From the NCBI GenBank assembly GCA_015222855.1, contig JADFWA010000049.1, positions 1-7,283 of the forward strand: a DNA stretch of 7,283 bases. The letters are read 5' to 3'. The DNA is from Pseudomonadota bacterium. Lineage in GTDB: Bacteria; Desulfobacterota; Syntrophia; Syntrophales; JADFWA01. A program made the position numbers and the translations under genes. A model generated the notes under the pieces. It did not search any database and had not been told where the DNA came from. It was given only the letters and a program-made list of their open reading frames with translations. Of the stretch, positions 1-5,624 are shown in pieces. Each line of letters opens with the position of its first letter. Position 1 is the stretch's first letter.

Positions 1-1359
1 ATTGTCAACAATGATGAGTCATATACCAAGCGGTTTTATGATAAATTCAAGTATTGCAACGAGCGCAATGTGGAATTGGCCTCCACCGCCGACATTGTAA
101 AAGATGAAGAGATGAAAGAGGCACAGAGCATTGTTGAACGCCAGCTTGCAGCCTATGGCAAGTCTTTCAACGTCCTGCTTTCCCTGTGGAAGGACAATAA
201 TCGGATAAGCGAGCGCATGCTTAAGGGCGGCGATAAGTTGATTGAGATAGCGCAGAATGTTGCCGGGAACGCCGGGGGTGAGATGGTTTCCGCAAAGGAT
301 TCCCTGATCAGGCTCTCCACGATTTTGCTCGTTGTCGGCCTTGTTGTCGGGATAGTCCTTGCCTACCTTATTATCAGGACGATCGGAAAGGCCCTGAATC
401 GGGTTATTGAGCATTTAACCGACAGCTCCGACCAGGTGGCCGCTGCTTCCGGCGAGATTTCTTCAGCCTCCCAGTCCCTTGCCGAGGGGGCCGGTGAGCA
501 GGCATCCTCTCTGGAGGAGACATCGTCATCACTGGAAGAGCTGGCCTCGATGACGAGGCAGAATGCCGACAACGCGCGTCAGGCCGACGGCCTGACGAAT
601 GAAGCGGGGAAGGTGGTCAAGGATGTCAATGATAAGCTTGGACGTATGACCGAGGCGGTAACTGATATTGCCAGGAATTCCGAGGAGACCCAGAAGATTA
701 TAAAGACGATTGATGAGATTGCGTTCCAGACCAATCTCCTTGCCCTGAATGCGGCTGTTGAGGCGGCCCGCGCGGGGGAAGCGGGTGCGGGGTTTGCCGT
801 GGTGGCCGAGGAGGTAAGAAACCTTGCCATGCGGTCGGCCGAGGCGGCGAAGAACACGAGCGATCTGATAGGAAATACCGTGAATGCCGTCAAGGAGGGT
901 TCCAGGCTCAACGAGGAGACCAATGAGGCATTCAAGCAGAATGCCGAAATAGTAGGTAAGACAGGTGAACTGGTGAGCGAGATAGCGGCGGCATCCCAGG
1001 AACAGGCCCAGGGGATTGAACAGATAAACAAGGCCATGACCGAGATGGACAAGGTAACCCAGCAGGTTGCGGCCAATGCCGAGGAGGCGGCCTCCGCCTC
1101 TGAAGAGATGAGCGCCCAGGCGGAGGGTATGAAGGGTATCGTTGGAGAATTGACTACCATGGTCGGCGGCGGCAGGGGAAAAGCGGTAAGCGTGAAACGG
1201 AAACCCGCCGGCAGGGGGATTGCCGGTAGACTTCACAAGACCATAACGGCTCCCCCTGAGGAAGCAGAGGCAGCTCTTCCCGCACGTCCGAAAACGGTGA
1301 GAGAGGTCAAGCCCGAAGAGGTTATACCTATGGAGGAAGGGGATTTTAAGGATTTTTAA
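1..1359 (+). CDS. Methyl-accepting chemotaxis protein, C-terminal part (5' end outside window)
   Basis: The reading frame is open from base 1, so the true start lies upstream; 452 residues are visible. Residues 1-100 are the end of a helical extracytoplasmic sensor, perhaps of the HBM or four-helix-bundle type (inference). Residues 105-125 form a hydrophobic membrane segment. Methylation-type pairs follow at E166-Q167, E172-E173 and E179-E180. The signalling hairpin tip is at about 238-272 ([18 protein letters not shown]), and the return helix carries E361-E362 and E368-E369. Only about 40 residues separate the membrane segment from the first methylation pair, too few for a full HAMP domain. 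A basic, then Pro/Glu-rich tail of about 70 residues ends in DFKDF, which fits the aromatic x-[FWYH]-x-x-[FWYH] pentapeptide that tethers CheR. It would sit in the inner membrane and bind CheW and CheA. The ligand cannot be inferred. Confidence 0.96.
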   Translation: MVNNDESYTKRFYDKFKYCNERNVELASTADIVKDEEMKEAQSIVERQLAAYGKSFNVLLSLWKDNNRISERMLKGGDKLIEIAQNVAGNAGGEMVSAKDSLIRLSTILLVVGLVVGIVLAYLIIRTIGKALNRVIEHLTDSSDQVAAASGEISSASQSLAEGAGEQASSLEETSSSLEELASMTRQNADNARQADGLTNEAGKVVKDVNDKLGRMTEAVTDIARNSEETQKIIKTIDEIAFQTNLLALNAAVEAARAGEAGAGFAVVAEEVRNLAMRSAEAAKNTSDLIGNTVNAVKEGSRLNEETNEAFKQNAEIVGKTGELVSEIAAASQEQAQGIEQINKAMTEMDKVTQQVAANAEEAASASEEMSAQAEGMKGIVGELTTMVGGGRGKAVSVKRKPAGRGIAGRLHKTITAPPEEAEAALPARPKTVREVKPEEVIPMEEGDFKDF

Positions 1360-1404
1360 AGGAAGGCGAAAGGCGCATGGCTTAGGGCGCAGGATATTCA
1401 GGTA

Positions 1405-1428
1405 GCGCAGGACTTTAGTCTTGCACGC
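1405..1428. repeat. Small palindrome in the MCP-cheW gap
   Basis: GCAGGAC at 1407-1413 and GTCTTGC at 1418-1424 pair over seven positions (one G-T wobble) around a TTTA loop. GC-rich flanks weakly extend the stem to 1405-1428. No T-tract follows, so it is not a standard terminator. It resembles the short CTTTAG-centred palindromes I recall from intergenic regions of repeat-rich environmental bacteria; that resemblance is from memory and unverified. Confidence 0.5.
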
Positions 1429-1492
1429 ACGGATAATGGCAAGGCCGAAGCCCGCCAGACAAACAGAGGATCTGCGACCTTGCGTTACAGAA

Positions 1493-1524
1493 GCCTTTTA
1501 CCCTTAACCTTTTACCTTTAACCT
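1493..1524 (-). repeat. C-rich word array before cheW
   Basis: Degenerate 6-8 bp words (CCTTTTA, CCCTTAA, CCTTTTA, CCTTTAA) run up to 9 bases before the cheW ribosome binding site. On the opposite strand they read as G-rich words related to GGTTAAG. They are related in composition to the arrays at 2216, 4496, 5462 and 5582. The same gap opens at 1358-1392 with looser G-rich words (AAAGGAAGGCGAAAGGC). Confidence 0.6.
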
Positions 1525-1532
1525 GAATATAC

Positions 1533-1540
1533 AAGGAGGT
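1533..1540 (+). promoter_or_regulatory. Strong ribosome binding site of cheW
   Basis: AAGGAGGT is a full-length match to the Shine-Dalgarno consensus, eight bases before the ATG at 1549. It is the best site in the window and fixes the cheW start. It predicts that CheW is translated more strongly than neighbours with weak or absent sites. Confidence 0.9.
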
Positions 1541-1548
1541 TATAAACG

Positions 1549-2049
1549 ATGGCGGCTGAATCGATGGAAGCGGCTTTGGCGAGTAAAGAGGGGAAATATC
1601 TTACCTTTGAGCTTGGTGGTGAAGAATACGGCCTGGAAATTCTCAAGGTAAAGGAGATCATCGGCATCATGAACATCACCTCCGTTCCGCAGACGCCGGA
1701 ATACGTAAAGGGAGTTATAAATCTCAGGGGAAAGGTTATCCCCGTAATCGATCTTCGTCTGAAGTTCGAGATGGAACCGCTCGAATATAACGAACGTACA
1801 TGTATAATTGTGGTTGATATTGCCGGTAAATCCGGGACCAAAGTCATGGTGGGCACTGTGGTGGATTCCGTTTCCGAAGTCCTGAATATCAAAGCTGAGG
1901 AGATAGAGGATACGCCGACCTTCGGGGTCAGATTGAATACCGACTATATCCTGGGTATGGCCAAGGTCAAGGGAGGGGTCAAGATTCTGCTCGATATTGA
2001 CCAGGTGCTCTCGGACGAAGAGATTGATAATCTGGAGGGAGCAAGGTAG
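1549..2049 (+). CDS. cheW: Chemotaxis coupling protein CheW
   Basis: This cytoplasmic adaptor links MCP tips to the kinase CheA in receptor arrays. The 166-residue protein is one CheW domain with a short N-terminal extension (residues 1-14). The core starts at GKYLTFELGGEEYGLEI (15-31). The conserved strand GVINLRGKVIPVIDLRLKF spans 55-73, with the family's conserved Arg of NLRG at position 60. The glycine-rich stretch ILGMAKVKGGVKILLDID lies near the C-terminus. There is no receiver domain, so it is CheW and not CheV. The start is set by AAGGAGGT eight bases upstream. It follows the MCP by 189 bp. No cheA is visible, so its kinase partner must be encoded elsewhere. Confidence 0.97.
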   Translation: MAAESMEAALASKEGKYLTFELGGEEYGLEILKVKEIIGIMNITSVPQTPEYVKGVINLRGKVIPVIDLRLKFEMEPLEYNERTCIIVVDIAGKSGTKVMVGTVVDSVSEVLNIKAEEIEDTPTFGVRLNTDYILGMAKVKGGVKILLDIDQVLSDEEIDNLEGAR

Positions 2050-2117
2050 GGGTAGTGATAGTTGTCGGGGATCAGATCCCTGAGCCATGTCAGTAGTATA
2101 TCGTTTCATAAAAACAC

Positions 2118-2193
2118 TGTCATATCGACCGAAGGGAGATATCTTTATATCACTCGTAATTTATTAAGATTTCTCGCTTCCCTCGAAATGACA
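2118..2193. repeat. 76-bp imperfect inverted repeat (MITE/REP-like) in the cheW-cheR gap
   Basis: The 28-base left arm (2118-2145, beginning TGTCATATCGACC) and right arm (2166-2193, ending CTCGAAATGACA) are reverse complements at 23 of 28 positions. They flank a 20-base A/T-rich centre. The transcript could fold into one long hairpin. No coding sequence or T-tract accompanies it, and I see no obvious flanking target duplication. Sequences with the TGTCATTTCGA...GAAATCTT theme recur in many environmental bacterial genomes as non-autonomous palindromic repeats; that link is from memory. Confidence 0.8.
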
Positions 2194-2215
2194 TTCTCGG
2201 ACAGCCTCATAGAAA

Positions 2216-2232
2216 CCCTTAACCCTTAACCT
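2216..2232 (-). repeat. CCCTTAA heptamer array before cheR
   Basis: Two and a half tandem copies of CCCTTAA end 12 bases before the cheR ATG. It is the reverse complement of the GGTTAAG heptamer at 4496-4530. The TAA inside the array closes the cheR frame upstream, and the array lies close to where a Shine-Dalgarno sequence would be expected. Confidence 0.8.
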
Positions 2233-2244
2233 ATTGTTAACATT

Positions 2245-3069
2245 ATGCCACATGAATTAAGTGACAACGATTTTGAAAAGATAAGACGCCTTGTTTATGA
2301 GCAATGCGGTATCAATCTGCATGCCGGCAAAAAGGAACTGGTAAAGGCCCGGTTGGGTAAACGTCTGAGAGAAGGAAACTTCAGGTCTTTTGCGGACTAT
2401 TATCGTCATGTAACAACCAAAGAGGGGATCGATGAGCTGATTGTCATGATCGATTCCATCTCTACCAACCTGACGATGTTTTTCAGGGAAGACAGCCATT
2501 TCCTGAAGCTTCAAGAAGTTGTGCCCGTGATGATAAGCGCGGTCGGAGACGGCCGCCGTGGGTCGAAACTGAGGATATGGAGCGCGGGCTGTTCGACCGG
2601 AGAGGAGCCTTACACGCTTGCCATTACCTTGAAGGAGATTTTGGGGGACAGTAACTGCGATTTCAAAATACTGGCCACCGATATTTCCACAAAGGTGCTC
2701 AAGACCGCCGCCGCCGGTATATACTCTGAAGACAGGGTCAAGAAAATTCCCCGGTTGTTGCTGAAAAAATATTTTCAGATCGGGCAGGGACGTTGGGAGG
2801 GATCCTATCGTGTGAAGAGGGAGTTGCGGGATGTTGTCAAATTCAAGAGATTTAACCTTATGGAGACCCTTCCTTCCGGTAAACTTTTTGACATCATATT
2901 CTGCAGGAACGTAATGATATATTTTGATAAAGTGACACAAAGCGGTTTGGTGAACAGGTTTTACGACTGTCTGGGAGAAGGGGGTCATTTTTTTGTCGGG
3001 CATTCTGAAAGCTTGACGGGTTTAACCCACCGGTTCAAATACATCGAACCGAGCGTTTATCGTAAATAA
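2245..3069 (+). CDS. cheR: Chemotaxis protein methyltransferase CheR
   Basis: CheR transfers methyl groups from S-adenosylmethionine to glutamates on the MCP methylation helices. The 274-residue length is typical. The N-terminal helical domain (about 1-75) leads to the conserved STNLTMFFRE (73-82, Arg81). The SAM-binding fold has IWSAGCSTGEEPYTLA (111-126), ATDIS (144-148) and FDIIFCRNVMIYFD (215-228). The beta-subdomain contains G180, G182, G186 and R189, the same 2-4-3 spacing as the pentapeptide-binding residues of enteric CheR (recalled as G188, G190, G194, R197). This fits the DFKDF end of the neighbouring MCP. A stop at 2227 excludes longer versions, so ATG 2245 is the start. No Shine-Dalgarno sequence precedes it, only CCCTTAA repeats and an AT-rich stretch. 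Confidence 0.97.
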   Translation: MPHELSDNDFEKIRRLVYEQCGINLHAGKKELVKARLGKRLREGNFRSFADYYRHVTTKEGIDELIVMIDSISTNLTMFFREDSHFLKLQEVVPVMISAVGDGRRGSKLRIWSAGCSTGEEPYTLAITLKEILGDSNCDFKILATDISTKVLKTAAAGIYSEDRVKKIPRLLLKKYFQIGQGRWEGSYRVKRELRDVVKFKRFNLMETLPSGKLFDIIFCRNVMIYFDKVTQSGLVNRFYDCLGEGGHFFVGHSESLTGLTHRFKYIEPSVYRK

Positions 3070-3075
3070 CTAATC

Positions 3076-3127
3076 CACCCCCACCCTGCCCTCCCCCTTC
3101 AAGGGGGAGGGGATAGGGGAGGGGGTG
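3076..3127. repeat. C-tract/G-tract hairpin between cheR and cheD1
   Basis: CCCTCCCCC (3089-3097) pairs perfectly with GGGGGAGGG (3103-3111) around a TTCAA loop. After an internal bulge, CACCCCC (3076-3082) pairs with GGGGGTG (3121-3127) and CCC (3084-3086) with GGG (3117-3119). It fills most of the 73-bp gap, beginning six bases after the cheR stop. There is no trailing T-run, so it is not a classical terminator. It may act as an mRNA stability or translation element, or simply be a dispersed REP-like repeat. Confidence 0.8.
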
Positions 3128-3142
3128 TAAACGGATAGCTTT

Positions 3143-3625
3143 ATGAATCGAATTGTAGTCGGAATTTCAGACATGAAGGTAGCAGGCAATATTGATGACG
3201 TGCTGATTACTCACGCCCTTGGTTCATGTATCGGTGTTACTGTTTATGATCCCAAGGTAAAGGTGGGGGGGCTTTTGCATTACATGCTTCCCGATTCAAA
3301 TCTTGATTTGAATAAGGCAAAAAAAACCCCGGCAATGTTTGCCGATACGGGCATACCTCTTCTCTTTAAATCCTGTTACAAGTTGGGAGCTGAAAAAAAG
3401 CGGATGATCGTAAAGGTCGCCGGTGGAGCCAGTATCCTGGATGACGCAAACTATTTCCGGATCGGCCAGAAGAACATAACCGCTTTAAAAAAGATATTCT
3501 GGAAAAATAATGTCCTGATAGACGGCGAGGACACCGGCCAAAACTACAACCGGACCGTTCATCTGGATATCGCCACCGGCAAGGTTGTCGTTAAGAACTC
3601 CGGCGGGGTTTATATAGAGCTGTAG
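3143..3625 (+). CDS. cheD: Chemoreceptor glutamine deamidase CheD (first copy)
   Basis: CheD hydrolyses specific glutamine side chains on MCPs to glutamate, and in Bacillus/Thermotoga-type systems also partners CheC. The 160-residue length is normal. The catalytic triad is visible: Thr23 in LITHALGSC, Cys29, and His46 in GGLLHYMLP. VAGGAS (residues 92-97) corresponds to the family FGGA motif, and IGQKN plus DTGQNYNR match the C-terminal half. The last motif departs from the usual DVGGxxGR. The start is fixed by a TAA at 3128 and by alignment of the first residues (MNRIVVGISDMKV) with the family. Upstream there is only a weak GGA at 3133-3135; the purine tract at 3118-3125 is too far away and lies in the hairpin. 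The HDOD gene follows after 9 bp. Confidence 0.95.
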   Translation: MNRIVVGISDMKVAGNIDDVLITHALGSCIGVTVYDPKVKVGGLLHYMLPDSNLDLNKAKKTPAMFADTGIPLLFKSCYKLGAEKKRMIVKVAGGASILDDANYFRIGQKNITALKKIFWKNNVLIDGEDTGQNYNRTVHLDIATGKVVVKNSGGVYIEL

Positions 3626-3628
3626 GAG
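3624..3628 (+). promoter_or_regulatory. Ribosome binding site of the HDOD gene, overlapping the cheD1 stop
   Basis: AGGAG shares its first two bases with the TAG stop of cheD1 and ends six bases before the ATG at 3635. Ribosomes finishing cheD1 would land on this site, so the two genes are probably translationally coupled. Confidence 0.8.
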
Positions 3629-3634
3629 TCTGTT

Positions 3635-4501
3635 ATGATCGATGACAAATTTTTGAAGTCAATTAAAAACCTTCCTCCATTTCCGGCGACGGTACAAAAG
3701 GTCTCGGCGCTGATCAGTGACCCCGATTTTTCGATGATGGATCTGGTCGGTGTTATTGAATACGATCAGGCAATAACGGCTAATATCCTCAAGATGTGCA
3801 ACTCGGCATATTTCGGTGTCCGGCACAAGATAAGCAACCTGCGTCAGGCCGTATCCTATCTTGGGCGGGAAAATATTGTCCGTGTGGTTAACGCGGCGGG
3901 AACGTCAAGGTATTATAAGAAGGCTGAAGGTTATTACATAGACGAAGCGGCCAAACTGTGGGAACATTCCGTGGGGGTGGCCCTCATGACCCAGATCCTG
4001 TCCAGAAAGATTTATGGTCGTGAGGATAATAAACTTTTTACGGCGGGACTCCTGCACGATATCGGGAAGGTTGTTCTGGGGGAGTTTGTGCATGAGTCAT
4101 TTCAAGAGATCATGGGGCTCGTTACGGATCATGGGTATTCTTTTCTTGAAGCGGAAGAAGAGGTGATCGGTATCAATCATGCACAACTGGGCGGGGAGAT
4201 AGCTGTCCTCTGGAAGTTTCCCAGGGAGATAAGGGATGCCATCGCCTATCATCATCGCCCCGATCTGATGGAGGAAGGTGACGATGCCATCCCCTGGCTC
4301 ATTTATCTTTCAGATCAGGCCTGTCTGATGATGGGAATCGGCGGCGGTGTGGACGGTCTGGCCTACAGGGGGCTGGGGGAAGTTATTGACAAGTTCAATC
4401 TTCGCCAGAAGGATTTTGAAGAGAGCATAGTCCTGTTGTTGAAGGATCTTGAAAAGGCAAAGGAATTGGTCGATTTGGTGGAGAGTGAAAGTAAAGGTTA
4501 A
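3635..4501 (+). CDS. HDOD-domain signalling protein
   Basis: The 288-residue soluble protein is a single HDOD domain with no receiver or output partner. The family hallmarks are LPPFPATVQKVSALISDPDFSM near residue 13, ANILKMCNSAYFG (49-61), the AVSYLGREN turn (72-80), WEHSVGVA (109-116), GLLHDIGKVVLGE (138-150), NHAQLGGEIAVLWKFP (181-196) and YHHRP (205-209). Possible HD-type metal ligands remain: His111, His141-Asp142 and Asp227, with His182 and His206-His207 nearby. Many HDOD proteins have lost part of this set and act as non-enzymatic adaptors, so activity is open. HDOD proteins often work downstream of receiver proteins, and cheY follows after 147 bp. The last codon and TAA stop lie inside a GGTTAAG repeat. 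The substrate or partner is unknown. Confidence 0.92.
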   Translation: MIDDKFLKSIKNLPPFPATVQKVSALISDPDFSMMDLVGVIEYDQAITANILKMCNSAYFGVRHKISNLRQAVSYLGRENIVRVVNAAGTSRYYKKAEGYYIDEAAKLWEHSVGVALMTQILSRKIYGREDNKLFTAGLLHDIGKVVLGEFVHESFQEIMGLVTDHGYSFLEAEEEVIGINHAQLGGEIAVLWKFPREIRDAIAYHHRPDLMEEGDDAIPWLIYLSDQACLMMGIGGGVDGLAYRGLGEVIDKFNLRQKDFEESIVLLLKDLEKAKELVDLVESESKG

Positions 4502-4530
4502 GGGTTAAGGGTTAAGGGTTAAGGGCTAAG
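4496..4530 (+). repeat. GGTTAAG tandem heptamers at the HDOD stop codon
   Basis: Four perfect GGTTAAG units (4496-4502, 4503-4509, 4510-4516, 4517-4523) are followed by GGCTAAG (4524-4530). The first unit contributes the final Gly codon and the TAA stop of the HDOD gene. It is the same heptamer as at 2216-2232, on the other strand. It superficially resembles telomere repeats but is internal and short. Confidence 0.92.
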
Positions 4531-4552
4531 GGTCTTAAACCCAAATAAACCA

Positions 4553-4593
4553 AACAGACCAGAAAGCTGAAAGCTTAAACGGAACAGACCAGA
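4553..4593 (+). repeat. 11-bp direct repeat upstream of cheY
   Basis: AACAGACCAGA occurs at 4553-4563 and again at 4583-4593, a 30-bp spacing close to three helical turns. The stretch between holds an AAGCT/AAGCTT motif. It lies 56-96 bases before the cheY ATG. It could be a regulator site or a remnant of duplication; I see no convincing promoter beside it. Confidence 0.45.
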
Positions 4594-4648
4594 TAAGTTA
4601 AGACATTTGCTGTTTGTCTTACATTTTCGCAATTACTGAGAGGTCATT

Positions 4649-5080
4649 ATGTCTTTCAATGTATTGATAGTGGATGATTCAAGATCAATGCGTGGGGTTA
4701 TAAAGAAAATTATTTCAATTTCAGGTTTCAAGATGGATCAATGTTTTGAAGCCGGAAACGGAAAAGAGGCCTTGGAAGCACTGGCGTGGGACTGGGTGGA
4801 TGTAATTGTGTCGGATATAAATATGCCGGAGATGAACGGGTTTGAGCTGCTTGCCGAACTTAAGAAGGACAACCTTCTTAAGGAGATCCCAGTTATAGTA
4901 ATAACCACGGAAAGCAGTGAAGAACGGATGCAGGATGCCTTCAATTTGGGCGCGAAGGGTTTTATAAAAAAGCCTTTCTCGCCTGAGGAGGTCAGGAAAA
5001 TTCTTTACGAGGTCATAGGGGTGAGCGATGAAGGAGAATATGAAGAAGATACAGGAGACGATGAGGCTTTCGATTTTTGA
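4649..5080 (+). CDS. cheY: Chemotaxis response regulator CheY
   Basis: This is a stand-alone receiver domain that CheA phosphorylates and that signals to the flagellar motor or another effector. The 143 residues include the acidic pocket Asp9-Asp10, phospho-acceptor Asp56 in VSDINMPEMNGFELL, Thr86 in VITTES, and Lys108 in IKKPF. The switch aromatic, Tyr in E. coli CheY, is Phe105 here. After the receiver ends near residue 123, a strongly acidic tail of about 20 residues (EGEYEEDTGDDEAFDF) makes it longer than the usual 120-130. That tail is encoded where the gene overlaps cheX. GAGAGGT (4638-4644) is a good ribosome binding site four bases before the ATG. It is CheY rather than a DNA-binding regulator because no output domain follows. 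Confidence 0.95.
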   Translation: MSFNVLIVDDSRSMRGVIKKIISISGFKMDQCFEAGNGKEALEALAWDWVDVIVSDINMPEMNGFELLAELKKDNLLKEIPVIVITTESSEERMQDAFNLGAKGFIKKPFSPEEVRKILYEVIGVSDEGEYEEDTGDDEAFDF

Positions 5081-5471
5081 AGTCTTTGAAAAGATGTTTT
5101 ATATTTTTTTAGAACCTCTGGATGGTGAATATGACGCATATGATATGGAGGCGGTTATAGAGTTTGAAGGCACCACAAGCGGGGAGATCAGGCTGTTGCT
5201 TTCCAGGGATGTGGTGAAGACCATGGTTGAAAATATGCTGGGTCTGGCGGAAGATGAAATTACCGGACAGGATATGGAGGACTGTTCAAAGGAGGCGGCC
5301 AATATGATCGCCGGAAATTTCCTCGGCAATCTTGACAGCACAGAGGCATTTAATCTGTCAATACCGACATTCAGACTTGAATGTTCCGGGTTGCCTGCCG
5401 GGGAAAATACCTGCAGAATGGGCTTTGACTCCGACGGCGGAAAGATCGGGATAGTGGTTGAGGTTAAGTAA
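5028..5471 (+). CDS. cheX: CheX-type chemotaxis phosphatase (CheC/CheX/FliY family)
   Basis: These proteins dephosphorylate CheY-P. The protein is 147 residues from ATG 5028. The family active-site signature D/S-x3-E-x2-N followed by a distant Pro is present once: Asp85, Glu89, Asn92 and Pro113 (DCSKEAANMIAGNFLGNL, then SIPTF). One site and a single domain suggest CheX rather than two-site CheC, although no other CheC is present to compare. ATG 5028, with AGGGG (5017-5021) upstream, overlaps cheY by 53 bp. In-frame ATGs at 5040 and 5061 are alternatives; each has a GGAG-like motif only three bases away, so the exact start is uncertain. The overlap implies translational coupling of CheY and its phosphatase. 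The end reads GGTTAAG then TAA, echoing the heptamer repeats. Confidence 0.9.
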   Translation: MKENMKKIQETMRLSIFEVFEKMFYIFLEPLDGEYDAYDMEAVIEFEGTTSGEIRLLLSRDVVKTMVENMLGLAEDEITGQDMEDCSKEAANMIAGNFLGNLDSTEAFNLSIPTFRLECSGLPAGENTCRMGFDSDGGKIGIVVEVK

Positions 5472-5616
5472 AGTAAAGGCTAAGGGCCAAATGCTAAAGG
5501 CTAAAGGTAAAGCCCAAAGGAGATTCTAAAGCGAGTTCAGAACGACAAGTTATTTCACTTTTTCATTTTGATATTCGCATTCCTTTTGCCTTTAGCCCTG
5601 CGTCTTTAGCCTTGCG
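5462..5616. repeat. Inverted GGCTAAAGG word arrays filling the cheX-cheD2 gap
   Basis: Left array 5462-5520 has G-rich words on the + strand (AAAGGCTAAGGG, GCTAAAGGCTAAAGG). Right array 5582-5616 has the complementary C-rich words (CCTTTTGCCTTTAGCCC, CTTTAGCC). GGCTAAAGGTAAA (5499-5511) pairs with TTTGCCTTTAGCC (5585-5597) over 13 positions with one T-G wobble, enclosing about 73 bases of ordinary-looking A/T-rich DNA. I found no gene or promoter inside. The right array ends eight bases before the cheD2 ATG and leaves no Shine-Dalgarno sequence. Confidence 0.75.
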
Positions 5617-5624
5617 TATATACC

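Noticed and set aside
529..1236. Long open frames on the minus strand across the MCP gene
   Set aside because: They are antisense shadows of a codon-biased MCP gene. Their translations show no recognisable domain and no ribosome binding site, while the + strand has a full set of MCP motifs.
2068..2080. GGGATCAGATCCC palindrome after cheW
   Set aside because: It gives about five pairs around a three-base loop and has no following T-run. Such a short palindrome is not enough to support a terminator or operator.
2257..3003. 248-codon minus-strand open frame opposite cheR
   Set aside because: The + strand encodes an intact CheR with all its motifs. The antisense translation has no recognisable family features.
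4496..4530. Telomere-like or CRISPR-like array
   Set aside because: The units are 7 bp without spacers and lie inside an operon. They are neither a chromosome end nor a repeat-spacer array.
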